Source: Tessaracoccus palaemonis
Lineage (GTDB): Bacteria; Actinomycetota; Actinomycetes; Propionibacteriales; Propionibacteriaceae
Direction of reading: 5' to 3'
Assembly (NCBI RefSeq): GCF_019316905.1
Contig: NZ_CP079216.1
Coordinates: 2,976,001 to 3,040,000, forward strand
Length of the DNA: 64,000 bases
Shown: positions 60,471-64,000 of the stretch, piece after piece
Layout: every line of letters begins with the position of its first letter
Numbering within the stretch: position 1 is the stretch's first letter
Made by a program: the position numbers and the translations under genes
Notes under the pieces: model-generated
Told to the model about the DNA's origin: nothing
What the model saw: the letters and a program-made list of their open reading frames with translations, nothing else
Databases searched by the model: none

Positions 60471-60805
60471 CGGTTCTCTCTGTGGTGGGGCGGGCTCGGG
60501 TAGAGGACGTGCTCGCTGTGCTGCAGGAGGTTGCTGACGAGCGCCGCTACGTGCTCGTCGGGCTGGCCGTAGAACACGGTCACCCCGTCGCGGCGCGACG
60601 TTACCAGTGCTCCCCCGCGGAGCTTCGCCAGATGCTGCGACACGGCCGGGACCGGACGACCGAGCGCCTCCGCGATCGCCGTCACGGGCATCTCGACGCC
60701 GTCGAGCATTGCGAGGATCGCCAGCCTGGTGCGGTCAGCCAGGAGGCGCGCGACGGAGGCGGCGTTGTCGAGGTCGGCGTCCGGCGGCAGAGTCATGGTC
60801 CCCAT
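60467..60805 (-). CDS. ArsR-family regulator (112 aa)
   Basis: A compact winged helix: SVARLLADRTRLAILAML, then VPAVSQHLAKLRGGALV and a wing ending in GVTVFYGQ. No metal Cys motif is seen. The gene lies four bases after the MFS stop and overlaps the GH43 start, so it likely autoregulates the whole operon through a site upstream of MFS. An ATG at 60796 is an alternative start. Confidence 0.8.
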   Translation of the reverse strand: MGTMTLPPDADLDNAASVARLLADRTRLAILAMLDGVEMPVTAIAEALGRPVPAVSQHLAKLRGGALVTSRRDGVTVFYGQPDEHVAALVSNLLQHSEHVLYPSPPHHRENR

Positions 60806-60809
60806 GTTC

Positions 60810-62069
60810 TCACTCCGCGGTGATGCGCAGCGCGGCGACGCTGGTCGCTCTCCTCGGCCACGCGACGGCGGCCACGACGGTCGCCGCCCCGGCGATCACG
60901 GCCAGCACGGCGGCCGTCAGCGTCAGGCTGGCCGAACCGAGCCACCCGACGAGGGGGTAGGTCACGAGCCAGCAGGCATGGGACAGGGAGAACTGCGCCG
61001 CGAAGACGGCCGGCAGGTCCGGCCTTCCCACGGAGCGGCGGATGATGCGGGCCACCGGCGTCTCGGCCGACGCCCACGCCAGTCCGATCACGACCCACAG
61101 GATGCAGACCCCGGCCACGCCCCAGGCGGGGTCCGCGATGGAGAGGGCGGCCGGGATGAGCGCGGTGGCGACCGTGACCCCCGCGGCTCCCACGAGCATC
61201 ACGCGCCGCTCGGCCACGACCCGCAGCACCCGCGGCAGCAGGAGCGCGGCGGCCATGGAGCCCAGTCCGTTCGCGCCGAGCACCCAGGCCACCGCAGACT
61301 CCGGCAGCCCGAAGACGGACCTCACGACGACGACCGTCTGCACAATGACGAACGCGCCACCCGTCGCGACGACGAGGTTGAGGGCGAGCACGGGGCGGAG
61401 CGCGGGGGTCGCGACGAACAGGGCCGCGCCACGGATGACCCGGCGCCAGAACGTGGCCGGGGCCCCGCCGGCCACGGTCGGCCCGACCTCGGGCGCGGCG
61501 ACCCGCGGGATGACCACCGAGAGGACCAGTGCGGCCGAGCCGGCGAAGCCGACCGCGGTCCCGTAGAAGAGGGTCGACGAGCTGACAAACACCAGCATTG
61601 CGGCGGCGAGCGTTGGCGAGACGACCTGCTCCAGGTCGCCCGCGAGCCGGGACAGCGAAAGCGCCTCGGTGTAGTCGTCCTCGTCGGTCAGGACGTCGGG
61701 GATGACGGACTGGAAGGTGGGGGTGAACGTCGCCGACGCGGCCTGCAGGACGAAGACGAGCACGAAGACCTGCCAGACCTCGGTCACGGCGGGCAGGCAC
61801 AGCGCAACCGCGAGGCGGAGCACGTCGGACCCGACGAGGACCGCACGACGTGGCAGGGCGGCGACCAACGCCGTCGCGACCGGGGCGACGAACACGTAGG
61901 CGACCATCTTGATGGCGAGGGCGGTGCCGAGGATCTGACCCGCGTGGTCGCCCGCCAGCTCAAAGGCCAGCAGCCCCAGCGCGACCGTCGCCAGCCCGGT
62001 GCCGAGCAGCGCGACGATCTGGGCGCCATACAGACGGCGGAAGGCGCGGACCCGCAGGACGCGAAGCAT
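60810..62069 (-). CDS. MFS transporter (MFS_3-type)
   Basis: The 419-residue protein has about 12 helices, starting LRVLRVRAFRRLYGAQIVAL. It carries loop motifs of the exporter type (AALPRRAVLVGSDVLRLAVA, RVLRVVAERRVMLVGAAGV). It heads the operon with ArsR and GH43. It may export a compound that is the ArsR ligand; a role in sugar transport is possible given GH43. Confidence 0.78.
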   Translation of the reverse strand: MLRVLRVRAFRRLYGAQIVALLGTGLATVALGLLAFELAGDHAGQILGTALAIKMVAYVFVAPVATALVAALPRRAVLVGSDVLRLAVALCLPAVTEVWQVFVLVFVLQAASATFTPTFQSVIPDVLTDEDDYTEALSLSRLAGDLEQVVSPTLAAAMLVFVSSSTLFYGTAVGFAGSAALVLSVVIPRVAAPEVGPTVAGGAPATFWRRVIRGAALFVATPALRPVLALNLVVATGGAFVIVQTVVVVRSVFGLPESAVAWVLGANGLGSMAAALLLPRVLRVVAERRVMLVGAAGVTVATALIPAALSIADPAWGVAGVCILWVVIGLAWASAETPVARIIRRSVGRPDLPAVFAAQFSLSHACWLVTYPLVGWLGSASLTLTAAVLAVIAGAATVVAAVAWPRRATSVAALRITAE

Positions 62070-62073
62070 GCCT

Positions 62074-62096
62074 CATTCTTGCACGCTTTCGCAATC
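62074..62096. promoter_or_regulatory. candidate ArsR operator upstream of MFS gene
   Basis: An inverted repeat TTGCA ... TGCAA (13-nt spacer) lies within 30 bases of the MFS start on the minus strand. On the coding strand it reads TTGCATGATTGCGAAAGCG followed by TGCAA. The location fits an ArsR site overlapping the promoter. Confidence 0.4.
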
Positions 62097-62102
62097 ATGC
62101 AA

Positions 62103-63440
62103 CTAGTGGTAGCGGCGCCGTGGGCGTCTGCGGGCCCCGATCCCGAGCGCCCCGATGACGGTCGCCAGGGTCAGGAACACGCCCATGCCGATCCAGCCGA
62201 CGGCTGCGCGGGGGCTGGTCGTCGGCCCCGTCTCGGCGACCACCGGGCCGGTCGACCCGATCCCGGGGCCCTCCTGCGGCACGCCGACCGGGTCGCGCGG
62301 CGCGGCCGGCGCCGTGGCTGGCGGGGCGGGAGGCGTGACGGGCTCAGCCCGCGGGATCACGCTCGCGATGGCCTCTGCGGTCGCCTCGCTCTGGGCATCG
62401 CGGTTCTCGACGTGCACGGCGACACGGTTGTGGTGACGGACGGGCAAGGCGGACACGGGCAGGTCGGCGTCGGTGGTGATCGCGTAGGCGAGCGTCGCGA
62501 TGGCGCCCGTGGCGATGGGCCCCTGGAAGATCACCTCGAAGCTCGCGACCTCAGCGGAAGGGTCGGCGGGGGTGACGCCGTCGTCGAACGGCACGGACTC
62601 CGTCTCGCCGTCGGTCAGTGTGTAGGCCACCATGCCCGAGGTCGCCCCCTCCGGGAAGTCGATGCCCCGGCTGAACCCGTCGAAGGTGAAGACGTCAGGG
62701 AAGCTGCCCGTGGCCGGCTCCCTGATCCACAGCCGGTCGATGGGCGCTGCCGAGGTGTTTGCCGCTGTGATCGTCACCGTCGTGGAGTTCCCTGCGGCCA
62801 CGACATCGGGGTCGATGGACTTGTCCGCACTCGCCGACACTTCCGTCTCCGGCTCCTTCGCAGGGATCGACTCAGGAGTAGCTGGCTCGGTGGTGGGTTG
62901 CGGCTCCTCGCTCATGGACGGTGGCGCGGGTGGGGCGGCCGGGGTGACGGTCGCCGACGCGCCGACGTCCAGGAAGTTCGCGCCTTCCAGAACGGCGGTG
63001 TTGTCCACAGGTTGCCCGACCTGATCGGTGGACAGATCAGCGGGGACGACCGCCGTCACGGACACCTCCGCGACCTCTCCCGCCGGGAGGCCGACGGTCC
63101 CGTCACCCAGATCGACCTTCCAGTAGACCGCGATGTCGTTGCCCTGCACGACGACATCCGCCGTTGGCCCGGCCGAAACCACAGCGCCACTGACCTGCAG
63201 CGGAGCGTGGAGCACGTCCGTCAACACGGCGTCGCGACACCCGGCCGCGCCATCACACCCGACGGTGAGGGTGTAGCTGAGCGTCTCCCCCGCCGAGACG
63301 CTGTGCGCGGATACCACCATGCCGACACTCGCGGTCGTTTCGACGTCGGCGGGGTCGGGGTCCGGAAGCGCCATGGCCACGCCCTGTCCAACCACTAACA
63401 GGACAAGGCTCAGCGGCAGCATCGCCGCAAGCCGATTCAT
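62103..63440 (-). CDS. cell-surface DUF11-like protein with sortase-like anchor
   Basis: The 445-residue product has a signal peptide (MNRLAAMLPLSLVLLVVGQG). It has beta-sandwich DUF11-like domains (ASVGMVVSAHSVSAGETLSY; EVSASADKSIDPDVVAAGNS), a Pro/Thr-rich linker, and a C-terminal VAETGP, hydrophobic helix and RRRPRRR tail, resembling LAxTG-type sortase sorting. The start at 63440 follows GGGGGAGG; the frame is open further upstream but those codons precede the signal peptide. Role is probably cell wall adhesion or structure. Confidence 0.7.
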   Translation of the reverse strand: MNRLAAMLPLSLVLLVVGQGVAMALPDPDPADVETTASVGMVVSAHSVSAGETLSYTLTVGCDGAAGCRDAVLTDVLHAPLQVSGAVVSAGPTADVVVQGNDIAVYWKVDLGDGTVGLPAGEVAEVSVTAVVPADLSTDQVGQPVDNTAVLEGANFLDVGASATVTPAAPPAPPSMSEEPQPTTEPATPESIPAKEPETEVSASADKSIDPDVVAAGNSTTVTITAANTSAAPIDRLWIREPATGSFPDVFTFDGFSRGIDFPEGATSGMVAYTLTDGETESVPFDDGVTPADPSAEVASFEVIFQGPIATGAIATLAYAITTDADLPVSALPVRHHNRVAVHVENRDAQSEATAEAIASVIPRAEPVTPPAPPATAPAAPRDPVGVPQEGPGIGSTGPVVAETGPTTSPRAAVGWIGMGVFLTLATVIGALGIGARRRPRRRYH

Positions 63441-63753
63441 CACGTCGCCGCCTCCCCCAAGCCGGATCCGTAGGTGGTGCCAGTCTGTCAGCGCCGCGGT
63501 CGCCACACAAGGCCCACCCGGCAAGCTGGGGAACTTTCGTCCACAGCGGTGGACGGCCGTCAGCGAACTTATCCACAGATGTTCACAACCCTGGGGGTAA
63601 ACCACAGGCGTGTAGTTTGGGGCGTCGTCCGACATCGGCCCTGGCACCACTCATCGTGCCGGCCACCGTGTCCACCGATCCAGCGCCTGATTGGCGGGGC
63701 GCGGCGCAAGGCCTGAGTAGTGTGAGCGGCACGCCCGCCCAAGGAGGACAGCC
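63441..63753. promoter_or_regulatory. 313-bp divergent region with DnaA-box-like site and small hairpin
   Basis: This gap between divergent genes holds TTATCCACA (63569-63577), a perfect DnaA box, next to TGTTCACAA, and a 7-bp hairpin CGTCCAC/GTGGACG at 63538-63555. TAGTGT at 63718-63723 could be the -10 for the GNAT gene. A single consensus box is not enough to call an origin. Confidence 0.4.
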
Positions 63754-64000
63754 ATGAGCGACATCGAGTTGGTCCACAACCCCGCGCTGAAGCGCTACGA
63801 GGCGCACCTCGACGGGCAACTTGCCGGCTTCGCCGAGTACATGCTCGCCGACAAGCTGACGGTGTTCACCCACACCGAGGTCAACCCGGCCTTCGAGGGC
63901 CGAGGCGTCGGCGGAGCGATCGCGCGGCTCGGCCTCGACGACGTCCGCGACAACGGCGTCAACAAGGTCATGGCACTGTGCCCGTTCATCAAGGTCTGGA
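63754..64000 (+). CDS. GNAT N-acetyltransferase, 3' end outside window
   Basis: ATG follows AAGGAGG. The visible 82 residues match short YjdJ-type GNAT proteins: NPALKRYEAHLDGQLAGFAEY, TEVNPAFEGRGVGGAIARLG (acetyl-CoA binding loop, GRGVGG) and NKVMALCPFIKVW. It probably acetylates a small molecule or peptide. The gene continues past the window. Confidence 0.82.
   Translation, partial: MSDIELVHNPALKRYEAHLDGQLAGFAEYMLADKLTVFTHTEVNPAFEGRGVGGAIARLGLDDVRDNGVNKVMALCPFIKVW

Noticed and set aside
63538-63600. Possible chromosomal replication origin
   Set aside because: Only one perfect DnaA box and one weak neighbour are seen, with no dnaA, dnaN or gyrase genes nearby.
1-64000. tRNA and rRNA genes
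   Set aside because: None were recognised, including near the inferred attR, so tRNA-targeted integration is not supported.

Overview
The window is very GC-rich DNA with strongly C-ending codons, GTG and TTG starts, many ATGA or GTGA gene overlaps and a Tad pilus locus of actinobacterial type with a LysM/BTAD protein. This fits a high-GC Actinomycetota. A Propionibacteriaceae-like host (Tessaracoccus or a relative) is my guess from overall gene content and was not tested. No rRNA or tRNA gene was seen.

Positions 1 to about 32.6 kb are the right-hand part of a temperate siphovirus prophage; its left end, with integrase and repressor, lies outside the window. Early and replication genes come first: DUF3846, small membrane proteins, a series of tiny cysteine-rich proteins, a RuvC-like resolvase, a Cas4/AddB-like exonuclease with an Fe-S cysteine set, a putative ssDNA-binding protein, DUF2303 and a PrimPol/SF3 primase-helicase. 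An array of iteron-like repeats, probably the phage origin, follows. Late genes are terminase small and large subunits, portal, a MuF head protein with a C-terminal nuclease-like toxin domain, scaffold, capsid, connectors, tail tube, tail chaperones joined by a -1 frameshift, tape measure, distal tail proteins, CHAP endolysin and membrane/holin proteins. After a strong terminator with a UUCG loop, two convergent genes encode a RelA/SpoT-domain synthetase and a 93-residue partner, a likely toxin-antitoxin or phage-exclusion module.

The prophage ends inside a host gene. Immediately to its right is only the last ~115 codons of a TadA/CpaF pilus ATPase, followed directly by TadB, TadC, a pilin-like peptide and the LysM/BTAD protein. 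The phage therefore appears to have integrated into tadA/cpaF and split the Tad operon.

From 37.6 to 64 kb the DNA is chromosomal. It holds a GRP-family sugar transporter; a divergent ArsR/MFS pair with a repeated operator; a sugar ABC importer without its own ATPase plus a PLP enzyme, divergent from a FadR-type regulator with two palindromes matching the family consensus; a TauE permease; a GGDEF-EAL protein convergent with a processive GT2/GH18 exopolysaccharide pair; a CopD-CtaG plus CopA copper operon; an MFS-ArsR-GH43 operon; a wall-anchored DUF11-like protein; and the start of a GNAT gene. Two intergenic stretches carry tandem repeats, and one of these also has a 77-nt perfect-ended hairpin.
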